The position numbers were made by a program, and so were the translations under genes. DNA of 64,000 nt from VRUE01 sp963706605 (GTDB lineage: Bacteria > Actinomycetota > Thermoleophilia > Solirubrobacterales > 70-9): the NCBI GenBank assembly GCA_963706605.1, contig OY970165.1, positions 2,450,666 to 2,514,665 of the forward strand, written 5' to 3'. Below the pieces are notes generated by a model. It searched no databases, was not told the origin of the DNA, and was given only the letters and a program-made list of their open reading frames with translations. Shown piece after piece: positions 52,608 through 61,050 of this stretch (the stretch's first letter is position 1; the number at the start of each line of letters is the position of its first letter).

Positions 52608-52648
52608 TTGTCGAGTTTAGCCACCGCTACGGCGGGGCCACGTTAGCG

Positions 52649-52678
52649 GGATTCGGACCTACGACCTTCGGGTTATGG
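52649..52678 (-). tRNA. tRNA-Met-like 3' fragment (probable attachment-site core)
   Basis: The minus strand reads CCATAACCCGAAGGTCGTAG then GTCCGAATCC. This is nearly the anticodon-loop-to-T-loop part of an initiator or elongator tRNA-Met (CAT anticodon). No 5' half or acceptor pair is present. It probably marks one end of the integrated element. Confidence 0.55.
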
Positions 52679-52711
52679 CGACGGATCGACCAGCAATACT
52701 TCTCCGACTAA

Positions 52712-53563
52712 ATGGCCGATCCCCGAATCGCTGAAAGCTCCATCCGCGAAGCCGTCAATGACATTGATGAGCTCGAGTTCATAGACCGAGGCGGTCAGGG
52801 TGATGCCTGGCGCCTTCGTCGGAATGGTGGTCCTGACGAGGTGCTCAAGGTGATCATCGGGGCTGAAAGCGCCCGGGTGGCCCAGGAGATCGGCACGATG
52901 GAGGCAGTCGACAGCCCACACGTCATGGGGTTCACCGAGGCAGGCGCACTGGCCCACGGGGGCACTAACTATCCGTTCCTCATCGGCGAGTACGTATCCG
53001 GCCGCGCCATCGGGGTGCGTCTGGAGGCCGATGAATGGCCCGATGAGAAGCAAGCGCTCGCGGCGATGATCGGCGCCCTTCGCGGCATTGCCGCCATCCA
53101 CGCCAAGGAGATCGTCCACCGCGACGTCAAGCCGGGCAACATCGCGCTCCGCGACGACGACTGGAGCAAGCCCGTAATTCTCGACCTTGGGCTGGTCAGG
53201 GACATGCTCGGAGACTCCATCACGGTCTACCCGAGCCTTCTGGGCACCGTCCCCTTTATGGCTCCCGAGCAGCTTCGGAAGGAACCCGCTGTAAGGCGTT
53301 CCGACGTGTTCGCCGCAGGAGTGACCCTCTTTCTCCTGCTCACCAAGGAGCATCCGTTTCTCGATACGGGCGAGCAGAGCGTCGCGATCGAGGTGCTGGA
53401 GGAGCGCGTCAGCGACAACGACCGGCCACGGTGGGCCGAGGTCTCCGGCGTAGCTGACGATGTACGCGAAATCGTGGAGCGAATGCTGTGCCCGAATGCC
53501 TATGAACGCCCGCGGGCTGCGGCAACGGCGGACGTGCTGCAAACGGTCTTGGACAGTCGATGA
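52712..53563 (+). CDS. Soluble Ser/Thr protein kinase
   Basis: A 283-residue kinase without membrane helix. It has the Gly loop DRGGQGDAW (25-33), the ATP Lys in VLKVI (46), catalytic HRDVKPGN (136-143), DLG in place of DFG (158-160) and APEQ (184-187). The active-site residues are all present, so it should be active. It lacks PASTA or other sensor domains. It overlaps the next gene by four bases, and the partner is likely its substrate or effector. Confidence 0.92.
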   Translation: MADPRIAESSIREAVNDIDELEFIDRGGQGDAWRLRRNGGPDEVLKVIIGAESARVAQEIGTMEAVDSPHVMGFTEAGALAHGGTNYPFLIGEYVSGRAIGVRLEADEWPDEKQALAAMIGALRGIAAIHAKEIVHRDVKPGNIALRDDDWSKPVILDLGLVRDMLGDSITVYPSLLGTVPFMAPEQLRKEPAVRRSDVFAAGVTLFLLLTKEHPFLDTGEQSVAIEVLEERVSDNDRPRWAEVSGVADDVREIVERMLCPNAYERPRAAATADVLQTVLDSR

Positions 53564-54690
53564 CGCTGCCCGACGCTCCCGTCTTCTTGATCCAGCAGAC
53601 CTTCCAGGGCCGGTCGGATCTACCGCCGGTGGCAGCTGCTCGAACGGATGCCGGATTGACCCCTCCTGGGCTGTTTTTCGACTTTGGTGCTGTTCACCTA
53701 CGAGGGATTCGAGAGGACGCAAAAGACCACGGAAAACTTGCCCCTACTCTGGCGGGAGGCGCTAGGAACGACACCAAGAAACGGGACAACCCCCTCGCCC
53801 CGTGGGCGGGGCGGGGCGCACCTGAGAAACGGGCCGAGTGGGACAGGACGATTCGCGAAGCGCTTGCGGAGCAGCGCTCCAACCTGTCGCCTGACGCAAT
53901 CACGGTCCCCGGCGCGGACCTCTCTGCAGCCGGATACCCGGCGGGCTTCGAGCGGCAGATTGACGGCATCAGGCGTGCTTGGAGCAACCGGCCCGACGAC
54001 GACCCGGACTGGTTCGCCCACTTCTCGTTGCATGACGATTGGCTGAAAGACAACGGGCTACGCCGATTCGTGCTCAATCTCATCACCGATCTACCTGACG
54101 ACATTGGCATCGCGCTTCAGGTCAGGTTCGCTCGTCGTGACCGCAGTTCCGACACCACGACGCTCACTGGACTTCGAGAGATGGTCCGGGTCCTCGCTGA
54201 CGATGGCCGCCGGGTGATTCTCGTCAAGGCCGGCGGCCTCGGATGGTTGTCAATTGCCTGGGGCGCCTGGGGATTCACGGCCGGGCGAAGCCAGGGCACC
54301 TGGGTTGATTCCCGCGAGGTAATCCGCCGTCGGAAAGGGCAACCTCCGCCACCTCGGCTTGAACGATATTTCGAGCCTCAGCTGCTTCACCACGTTCTCT
54401 TTGGCGACCATCAACGCCTCTCCGGCCAGTCGGGCTTCCAGCAATGCTCGTGCCGGTTCTGTGGTCAGATAACGAACGGGTGGTCGAATCGGCCCGCCGC
54501 CCAGCATGACCTCTTCGCGCTTGCCGAACTGACCCAGCGGGTGGCGACGGGCGACCGCACCGCGCGACGCGACGCGGTTCGCGCGATCGTTGAGGACGCT
54601 CAAAACAAATGGGCGGCGTGGAGCTCTACTTCCGGTCTCAGCCCGCGAGCACAGCCGACCCACCTCGCAACGTGGCGGAGTCTCGTCTGA
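53560..54690 (+). CDS. Unknown protein coupled to the kinase
   Basis: A 376-residue protein of unknown type. Notable pieces are GLFFDFGAVHLRG (37-49), DWFAHFSLHDDWLKD (150-164), IALQVRF (184-190) and the motif VKAGGLGWLSIAWGAWGFTA (222-241). A CSCRFC motif (296-301) could bind zinc. The repeating beta-alpha pattern and closing cysteines recall TIM-barrel tRNA-guanine-transglycosylase-like proteins, but this is weak. It follows the kinase in one operon within a mobile element; a defence or stress role is possible. Confidence 0.6.
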   Translation: MTLPDAPVFLIQQTFQGRSDLPPVAAARTDAGLTPPGLFFDFGAVHLRGIREDAKDHGKLAPTLAGGARNDTKKRDNPLAPWAGRGAPEKRAEWDRTIREALAEQRSNLSPDAITVPGADLSAAGYPAGFERQIDGIRRAWSNRPDDDPDWFAHFSLHDDWLKDNGLRRFVLNLITDLPDDIGIALQVRFARRDRSSDTTTLTGLREMVRVLADDGRRVILVKAGGLGWLSIAWGAWGFTAGRSQGTWVDSREVIRRRKGQPPPPRLERYFEPQLLHHVLFGDHQRLSGQSGFQQCSCRFCGQITNGWSNRPAAQHDLFALAELTQRVATGDRTARRDAVRAIVEDAQNKWAAWSSTSGLSPRAQPTHLATWRSLV

Positions 54691-55429
54691 GCGCCGAGCT
54701 GCGGCAGGGATCGAAACCGGAAGCCAAAGCGTGTTCAAGCGCCTGCTCAGAAGCCCACACCGAGGCATCCCCCGAAAGGCGACGCTTGCTCTTTGGGCGG
54801 AGCACGACTTGCATCTGGGTTCTCTCTCCGAGATAGGCGAGTCCCATTCCAGCCTCGTGCAAACCTTTGACCGCGCTCATCGGCGGACGCTTGCCGAGCA
54901 CCAGCCAGGTTGAGCTTGCCCAGCCCTGATAGGCCCAAAGCTGATCGGCGGCTCGCTGCCAGTCCGACCTCTTCAACTCGACGGCAACAAGCCGGTATCC
55001 CACGGGGCGCCACGACCCGTGGGCTCGATGACGACGATCGCCGGCATCTTCAAGGACTCCAGCCTCATAGGCGAGGCGAACAGCGCGGCGCACACCCGAC
55101 TGGCTGAGGCCGAGAACCTCGGCCAAGTCGACGGTAGATCGTGCCGATCTGCGGCAGGCAAGGATCACGCGCAGAGCAGCGAGATCTCCGAGGGCGTGTA
55201 TTCCTGCCTTTGCCCTTGCTCGGAGGGCGGGGCGGTCGAACTGAACCGCAACTAGATCGGCGATTCCATGCGGTCCGACGACCTCCCGGGCGATGAAGTC
55301 AGGTGGCTGGCGACCCCGCCACCAAGAAGACCAGGCCTCGGCCGCTGGCAGGGTCATATCGTCCTCGCGTAGCGGAGAAAGACCCGGGACGGTCGTTGCG
55401 GCCATCCATGTCTCGGCAGTTGCGGGCAT
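54638..55429 (-). CDS. Winged-helix protein with a nuclease-like E-x-K motif
   Basis: A 263-residue protein from ATG 55429 (GGAG upstream). FIAREVVGPHGIADLVAVQF is followed by a winged helix (STVDLAEVLGLSQSGVRRAV). Then come YRLVAVELKRSDWQRAADQL and WLVLGKRPPMSAVKGLHEAG. The ADLVAV Asp and VAVELK Glu/Lys look like a PD-(D/E)xK catalytic set split by the HTH. It converges with the kinase-linked gene, overlapping by 53 bases. Could be a nuclease or regulator; not identified. Confidence 0.6.
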   Translation of the reverse strand: MPATAETWMAATTVPGLSPLREDDMTLPAAEAWSSWWRGRQPPDFIAREVVGPHGIADLVAVQFDRPALRARAKAGIHALGDLAALRVILACRRSARSTVDLAEVLGLSQSGVRRAVRLAYEAGVLEDAGDRRHRAHGSWRPVGYRLVAVELKRSDWQRAADQLWAYQGWASSTWLVLGKRPPMSAVKGLHEAGMGLAYLGERTQMQVVLRPKSKRRLSGDASVWASEQALEHALASGFDPCRSSALRRDSATLRGGSAVLAG

Positions 55430-55613
55430 TGAAGTTGCTCCTAACAAGCGGTGATCGCGTCGTGGGGCCACCAGGCAGGCGACAGGAGAATATTCGCCTC
55501 GATGCGTGGATTGGCCTGCAACCTGGACCCCCCCGGCGAATACCGGGTCGTCGCGGTCGAAGCGACCGACCCGGCCGGCAACCAGATCATCTCGGACCTG
55601 GAGGGCTGGCGTC
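55430..55613 (+). other. Short gap with possible gene fragment
   Basis: The plus strand has a coding-looking stretch at about 55510-55610 (DPPGEYRVVAVEATDPAGNQ). It has good codon use but no proper start or end, and it overlaps the neighbouring genes' frames. It may be a gene remnant. Confidence 0.3.
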
Positions 55614-56183
55614 TCAGTCCCCCTCGGCGATCGCAACGAGCGCCCAGATCAGGGCCTCCGCGATCGCCGAAGTCCGGCGCCCCTCGCTGTCGATCCAGAG
55701 CCCCTCGCCATCGCGCCTGATGCCTGCCCGCTCGATCAGCACCTCGCCCAGCGAACGAGTGACGGTGACGGGCACGTCCGGCACGTCCGCCGCGTGGGCC
55801 GCTGTGCGCCGCCCTGGCGCACCCTGCACCAGTTCCGCGGGGTCAAGCTGCGGGGTACCCAGCCAGGCCGCGACAGCGCGCTCCGAATCGGCGCCGGTCA
55901 GCGTGATCTGACCCTTGCGGAAGTCGAACGTGCCTACAGCGAGAAGCGCGTCGCGCGGGACTACCCGCGCCGCGGTCGTGGCGTAGCGCTCCAGCATTCG
56001 CCCGGCGGCATGTGTGGCTCGGTCGGCGAGCGTGCGCATGTTCTCCTGGCCGAAGATCGCGCCCTCGAAGTAGACCTCCACCTCCGCCCCGGCCCGCGGT
56101 TCTCCCACGATCGCCGAGCCGCGGGCGATGTCGGCGGTCGCCGGGTAGCCACCGCTTGGGACGTAGAGGACGATCTCGCGCAT
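55614..56183 (-). CDS. Unknown cytoplasmic protein
   Basis: A 189-residue protein. The front EIVLYVPSGGYPATADIARG and VEVYFEGAIFGQENMRTLAD look like a folded alpha/beta domain. The later VPRDALLAVGTFDFRKGQIT and DGEGLWIDSEGRRTSAIAEA contain more strands. I recognise no family. It is the last gene of a four-gene minus-strand set (57069 to 55614) with four-base overlaps, so it is probably part of the mobile element's own operon. Confidence 0.65.
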   Translation of the reverse strand: MREIVLYVPSGGYPATADIARGSAIVGEPRAGAEVEVYFEGAIFGQENMRTLADRATHAAGRMLERYATTAARVVPRDALLAVGTFDFRKGQITLTGADSERAVAAWLGTPQLDPAELVQGAPGRRTAAHAADVPDVPVTVTRSLGEVLIERAGIRRDGEGLWIDSEGRRTSAIAEALIWALVAIAEGD

Positions 56184-56189
56184 CGCCCC

Positions 56190-56549
56190 CTACACCTCCC
56201 CGTCCACTTCGCGCGCCTCGGCGATCAGGTCACTTGCCACCGCCTGCCAATCCTCGCGCGTCGCGGTGTTGAGGATCTCGTTGAGGTAGGAGGGAAGGCT
56301 CTCGGCGACGACCGAGGGGTGGTAGCGGCCGGCGACGACGTGCTCGAAGAGCAGTTCGTTGACGGGGTCGGCTACGGCGTCGTCCTCGAGCGCGCGCTTC
56401 AGGAAGCCACGAAGCACGGCGACGTCGATCCGGTTGCCCTGCTCGGTCACCCGCTCCTCGCGCGGGCGGGTCGGAGCGGACCTTGGCCGGCGGCCTCGCC
56501 GTCGCCTCCGGCAACGCTGGACGCTCTTGCGGACGCTGGTCGTCCTCAT
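56190..56549 (-). CDS. Unknown small protein
   Basis: A 119-residue protein. The first 33 residues are Arg-rich (SVQRCRRRRRGRRPRSAPTR). An alternative GTG at 56450 with GAGGAG upstream would give 86 residues starting TEQGNRIDVAVLRGFLKRAL. The C-terminal part is helical (YLNEILNTATREDWQAVASD). It overlaps the upstream membrane gene by four bases with the longer start. Function unknown. Confidence 0.6.
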   Translation of the reverse strand: MRTTSVRKSVQRCRRRRRGRRPRSAPTRPREERVTEQGNRIDVAVLRGFLKRALEDDAVADPVNELLFEHVVAGRYHPSVVAESLPSYLNEILNTATREDWQAVASDLIAEAREVDGEV

Positions 56550-56887
56550 GTTGGCCTCCTCTCTGAATCGACGGCCTCACCGTCGGCGATCGGGATCGCC
56601 CAATCGCGAGTCGGATCGAGCCAGCCCGGCGCCCAGCGCAGAAAGACGTAGCCGGCCAGCGGGCTCTTGTATTCGTGGTGGCGCAGGGCGTAGTGCCAGT
56701 GGCCCGCGAGCCAGAGCAGGGCGCCGATCGCGAGGACAAGAATCCCGCTCGCGTTGCGCTGAAGCCCAACGCCAAGACCGCCGACAAGCACCAAGAGCAA
56801 GCCACCGATCCGTAGGAAGACGCCTCCGAGTAGCCAGAGCACCAGCAGGCCGCCGAGGATCGCAATGCCAAAGGTGACGATGTTCAT
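56546..56887 (-). CDS. Two-to-three-helix membrane protein
   Basis: A 113-residue membrane protein with helices at VTFGIAILGGLLVLWLLGGV, LLLVLVGGLGVGLQ and GILVLAIGALLWLAGHWHYA. A soluble C-terminus (RWAPGWLDPTRDWAIPIADG) follows. It overlaps neighbours by four bases on both sides. It may be an element-encoded membrane component. Function unknown. Confidence 0.65.
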   Translation of the reverse strand: MNIVTFGIAILGGLLVLWLLGGVFLRIGGLLLVLVGGLGVGLQRNASGILVLAIGALLWLAGHWHYALRHHEYKSPLAGYVFLRWAPGWLDPTRDWAIPIADGEAVDSERRPT

Positions 56888-57069
56888 CGTGCCGTCTCCC
56901 TCTCTCGTTTCTGTGCCTCTGCTTCAAGTCGCCCCAGCTCCTCGATCCCGGCCTCGGGGTCGAGCGTGCGCTGCTCCTGGCAACTCATGCCGCAGCCGCC
57001 AATCTGCTCGCGGTCGCCGGCACTTGAGGCCGCCGGCTCTTCTTCTCCCCGCGACGCGCCTTCGCCCAT
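56884..57069 (-). CDS. Short charged protein
   Basis: A 61-residue frame with CGMSCQEQ and a charged helical end (GIEELGRLEAEAQKRERETA). It overlaps the next gene by four bases and the last 85 bases of the integrase region, so it could be a real coupled gene. No domain is recognised. Confidence 0.45.
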   Translation of the reverse strand: MGEGASRGEEEPAASSAGDREQIGGCGMSCQEQRTLDPEAGIEELGRLEAEAQKRERETAR

Positions 57070-58609
57070 CCAAGCTCGGTCAGCTCCCAGACGCCGCGCG
57101 GCGAGTCGTCCCTCAGCAGGCCGCGCCTCACGAGCCTCTGGCGGGCCTTGCCGACCGACGCCTCCCAGCGAGGCATGCCGCTCGGAAGGACGGCTCGGTC
57201 GAGATCGTGGAGGCGCGATGCCAACTCACGCCCGAGCGCAGCGAGGATCTCTCGCCGCGTCGCGCTGCCCGCATGCTCGGCGAGAGCCCGGAGGATCGGT
57301 GCCTCGAGGGCGAGGCTGTCCAGGCGCCGCGCAGAAGCCCGCGCTGGCGCCTCGACAACTCCTCTCCCCCCGCTACCAGCGCCTTCAGCCGCGCCCGCTC
57401 GCCAGTGTTCCGGCTCATCGGGTGGCTGTAGACGCGCAGGGTGAAGCCCGGGTGGGTGTGGCCGAGTTGGGCCATCACGGAAATCGGGTCCTCGCCCGTG
57501 GCGATCAGGATCGAGGCGAACGTGTGGCGCAGCTTGTGGGCACCAAGGCCCTTCGGGAGGGGGACGTGGCCGCGCTCTTCGAGCAGCCGGTCGGCTCGCT
57601 CGAAGACGGTGTGCAGCAGGACCCCGGAGGTTGTCGCTGTTGCGGCGGCGGCCCGTCGCCGTGGGGAAGACGAGATCGTCGGGGTCGCAGTCGCCGGCAC
57701 GGGCCTTGTGAGCCGCGAGAATGTCGCGAAGGATTGGAAGCATGGTGATCTCGCGCAGTCCCGCCTGCGTCTTTGACCGGCCGATGAGGAGGCGTCCGTT
57801 GGCGAGGTCGAGGTCGCGCCAGAGCAGGTGGCCGAGCTCGATCGAGCGCGGCCCGGCGAGGACCAGGGTGGCGACGAGCGCCTGGCGATCGTCGCGCAGG
57901 GTGGCGGGGTCGCGGTCAAGTTCCGCAGCGGCGTCGAGTAGCGCTTCAATCTGCGCCGCCGTATCGAGGTGGACCGGGCGCCGCTGGCCCTCCTTCAACA
58001 GCCGGCGCCTGCCGGCGGCTGCGTTCTCGGTCACGTACTTGTATTCGTGCGCGATCGAGAGCACCCAGCGCAGGAAGCGGATCGTGTTGTTGATCGAGTA
58101 GGGGGAGAGCGGTCGGAGCGGGCGCCCTAGGAGTCGCGGTCGGGTCGACCGCGCTCGAGCCCCCGCGCTCGGGCCTCGGCCTGTCGGACCTTGTGGGCGC
58201 GGTAGGCGTCGATCGCCTCGATGTCGATTTCGTCGAGGCGCCAGTCGGCGAAGAAGGGAAGGACATGGCCGAGGAGCGACTCCTGCCTTTCGATCGTGCG
58301 GTCGGCCACCTGGCCGCGGCGGGCGGCGACGAGCCCGCGGGCGAACTCGCCGAATATCGGCGACTCCTCGCCCCCGCCAGCCGACTCGGCGCTTCTCCTC
58401 TTTCTCCGATCCTGCGGCACCCAGAGCCCGCGCCGGACGTCGGCGAGGACATTGGCAAGCTCCTCCTCAGCCGCTCGATGGTCCCAGCCCTCGGAGGCGA
58501 GGCCGAGGGTGAGGTAATGGCGCTCGCCGTAGGCATGAAACCGGAGCGCGTAACCGCGCCCGTTCTTCCAGCGGCGCTCGACCACCGTGCCCTCGAGTCT
58601 CTTTGCCAA
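56985..58609 (-). pseudogene. Tyrosine integrase with C-terminal winged-helix extension, frameshifted
   Basis: Read across frames, this is one integrase. TTG 58609 (GAGAGGAG upstream) opens the arm and SAM-like domain (FGEFARGLVAARRGQVADRT). The catalytic residues are RSIELGHLLWRDLDL (Arg), AHKLRHTFAS (HxxR) and LGHTHPGFTLRVYSH (His and Tyr). A winged-helix part follows (EAPILRALAEHAGSATRREI). Breaks occur near 58127, 57620 and 57350. The extension after the Tyr is unusual for integrases. It would integrate the surrounding element, perhaps at the tRNA-Met-like site. Confidence 0.8.
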
Positions 58610-58759
58610 TCGCTCGCTCCTCTCCGCATCCTGGTCGGCAGGCAGCGACGATCGAGCCCAACCAGGAGGGCTTCTCATCGCACCCGCCGACCGATGTCGG
58701 CTCCCGGCCGGGGGCCTCTGCGGGGGCGGCCCGGCCGCGAATCGTGCTGCCCGATGAAC

Positions 58760-59092
58760 TTAGCTCTGCTTCGCGCGGAAAGCGAGTCGACAGGTGGGCC
58801 GCCACGAGGTCCTGGGGAGCGCGAAGCGAGACGTGTCGACCGCCTCCTCGGGATCGAAGCGAAGCCGCGGCCTGCGCCCCTCGCCGAGACGGATGGCGCC
58901 GAGCTCGGTTGCGTGTTCGTAGACCCACCGCGACTGCACATCGAGGACGCGGGAGAGCCCCTCAACGTCCACCAGCCAGACACCGGACCGGCCCCCGCCC
59001 TCGGCAAGCAACTCGGCGATCCGTCGGGCCAGCGTCTCTACGGTCTCCGGGGCAAGGCGGACCTCGTCATAGCCGACCTCGCCGGAGATCAT
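58760..59092 (-). CDS. Excisionase-like HTH protein
   Basis: A 110-residue protein. GVWLVDVEGLSRVLDVQSRW, then YEHATELGAIRLGEGRRPRL and RFDPEEAV form the winged-helix pattern of Xis/MerR-type small proteins. It sits upstream of the integrase on the same strand, with GGCGGAG before its start. It probably directs excision or regulates the integrase. Confidence 0.8.
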   Translation of the reverse strand: MISGEVGYDEVRLAPETVETLARRIAELLAEGGGRSGVWLVDVEGLSRVLDVQSRWVYEHATELGAIRLGEGRRPRLRFDPEEAVDTSRFALPRTSWRPTCRLAFRAKQS

Positions 59093-59098
59093 CTCCGC

Positions 59099-60172
59099 CT
59101 ACCCGAGGTCGAAGTCCGAGCGTCGGCGGCGCACGTGCCGGCCCAGTGGCGGGATTCGGGCCTCGGCCACTTCCAGATAGTGCGCTTCCCGCTCGATCCC
59201 GCAGAAACGCCTGCCCTCGATCAGCGTCGCCGCGCCGGTACTCCCCGAGCCGGTGAACGGATCGAGGACCAGTCCCCCGGGGGGACAGACGAGCCGCACC
59301 AACCACCTCATCAGCTCCAGCGGCTTCACGGTCGGGTGGGTGTTACGGGCTTCGCGGGACCTCCGCACACCCTTCGCATTCGGGAAGAGGTCGAGCCCCC
59401 GACGCGGCAGATCCCCACAACCCGCATCCCGCTCGGCCCGCGAGGCCTTCGGGCCATAGAAGAATCGACTCGGCGGAATCCATGGGCCGGACCCGGCGCG
59501 GGTCCGGCCCGCGCTCTCGTCGAGCTCCCCCGCCGCACACCCGGGTGCGCAACCGCCAGCTTCGCAGCCGGGCTTGTGGGAGACGATCACGTCGGCGGGA
59601 TGGCGTTCGCCGACCCGGCACTCCCCCACCTCCAGCACACCGGTTCCGTGGCGGCCGAGGTTCTCCTCGACCGTCCCGACGAGGGGCCGACGCGCCAGCA
59701 CGATCGGCTCGAAGGCGGGCTTCAGAGCCGTCGCCCGATCGCCCGGATACTTGCGCGACTTCGGCATCCCCGACCCGTAGAGCCACATCAGCGTGTCGCG
59801 GATCTCGAACCCGGCGTCTTCGAGGCCGCAGACCAGTCGGTGGAAGGTCCGCGGTGAGCCGAAGGCCACAAGATGCGCACCGGGCTTCATCACCGCGAGG
59901 CACGCCTCGCCCCATTCCCGGGCCCAGAACTCGAAGGCCTCGGCGCGACCCACGCGGTCGTGTCCCGAGCGGGCGGCGGCCTCCTCGATCGCCCGCCCGT
60001 CCCAGTGCTTCCCCTTGAAACCGATCCCGTAGGGCGGGTCGGTGACGACGGCGTCGACGCTCTCCGGCGCCATCGTCGCCATCACCTCGATGCAGTCGCC
60101 CTGCAGCAGCCGGAGGCTGTCGGAGCGTCGGCTCCGCCCGCAGTCCCCCGCGCCGCGCCGACACGCCGTCAT
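59099..60172 (-). CDS. DNA methyltransferase (N4/N6, beta class)
   Basis: A 357-residue enzyme. Motif IV is DAVVTDPPYGIGFKGK (DPPY at 45-48), placed before motif I LVLDPFTGSGSTGAATLIEG near the C-terminus. This is the beta order. NTHPTVKPLELMRWLVRLV is a further mark. It methylates adenine N6 or cytosine N4 in DNA. No restriction enzyme is next to it, so it is likely an orphan that protects the element. It overlaps the replication-relaxation gene by four bases. Confidence 0.9.
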   Translation of the reverse strand: MTACRRGAGDCGRSRRSDSLRLLQGDCIEVMATMAPESVDAVVTDPPYGIGFKGKHWDGRAIEEAAARSGHDRVGRAEAFEFWAREWGEACLAVMKPGAHLVAFGSPRTFHRLVCGLEDAGFEIRDTLMWLYGSGMPKSRKYPGDRATALKPAFEPIVLARRPLVGTVEENLGRHGTGVLEVGECRVGERHPADVIVSHKPGCEAGGCAPGCAAGELDESAGRTRAGSGPWIPPSRFFYGPKASRAERDAGCGDLPRRGLDLFPNAKGVRRSREARNTHPTVKPLELMRWLVRLVCPPGGLVLDPFTGSGSTGAATLIEGRRFCGIEREAHYLEVAEARIPPLGRHVRRRRSDFDLG

Positions 60173-61050
60173 CCGCGCACCTCCTGCGGCGCCCGCCGCA
60201 GCCAGTCGACGTCGCCCTTCGGCTCCCCCACCGTCCTGAAGATCGGAGCGAAAGGACCTTTGAGCCGCAGGTCCTCGAGCAGGCAGATCGAGATCCGCAT
60301 CTCGGGCGTAAGGCTCATCTGCGGGTCGGCGCGAAGCAGCGCGATGACCGTCGAGCGACGCCGCTCGAGCACCTCGCGCCGCTCTCCTGCGAGGACGCAG
60401 ACCACTGACGGGAAGCGTGGATAGCCCGCCTTCCAGAGCGGCTCACCGGCGCCGTCGCGGGCGCCGTGGAGCTCGGCGTAGCGGGCGAGCTCAGCGGCGA
60501 GTCGCTCGATCGACAGGGTCGCTCGATCGAGCTCGAGGAAGCGTTGCTCTAGTGCGACGCGCCTGTCCTCCTCTCGCAGGTAGGTGAGGACGGCGTCGGC
60601 GACGAGGCTCCTTCGACGACGTCCACGACCGCCACCCAGGGGATGGAGGACCTCGTGGCGCCATGAGAACGGCCCGAACTCCTCATCCCGCGCCCGCGCC
60701 GCCCGCAGGAAGCAGATCGCCGCGTCGTTGACGGCGAGGGTGTGGGCCTGCAGCTGGTTCATGGCCGCCTGTGGACCCAGGATCGGCACCGCCTCGGTGA
60801 GCGCCCCCGCCTCGCGGGCGACCTCGACGCCGCGAGCGGTCGCGAACCAGCAGGCGCCGCGCCGCGGCGGGCGGACGCGATCGACAAGGCCCGCGGTGCG
60901 AAGCCGCATCAGCACCTTCTGGGCCCAACGGCGATCGGAGCCGAGGCGGTGGATCTCGCGGACCTGGTCGGTCCGCAACAGTCGATGCTGAGCGAGCGAG
61001 GCAAGGATCTCGACGCTCGCCATCGGCAGGCCGGCCGGGTGGCTACTCAT
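60169..61050 (-). CDS. Replication-relaxation family protein
   Basis: A 293-residue protein from ATG 61050. The front is a winged helix (VEILASLAQHRLLRTDQVRE; RRWAQKVLMRLRTAGLVDRV). The middle has MNQLQAHTLAVNDAAICFLR and a conserved basic GPFSWRHEVLHP. The C-terminus has YPRFPSVVCVLAGERREVLE. This is the pattern of the replic-relax family found on actinobacterial plasmids and ICEs, beside a TraG-like ATPase. It may act in DNA relaxation or replication at transfer. Confidence 0.85.
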   Translation of the reverse strand: MSSHPAGLPMASVEILASLAQHRLLRTDQVREIHRLGSDRRWAQKVLMRLRTAGLVDRVRPPRRGACWFATARGVEVAREAGALTEAVPILGPQAAMNQLQAHTLAVNDAAICFLRAARARDEEFGPFSWRHEVLHPLGGGRGRRRRSLVADAVLTYLREEDRRVALEQRFLELDRATLSIERLAAELARYAELHGARDGAGEPLWKAGYPRFPSVVCVLAGERREVLERRRSTVIALLRADPQMSLTPEMRISICLLEDLRLKGPFAPIFRTVGEPKGDVDWLRRAPQEVRG

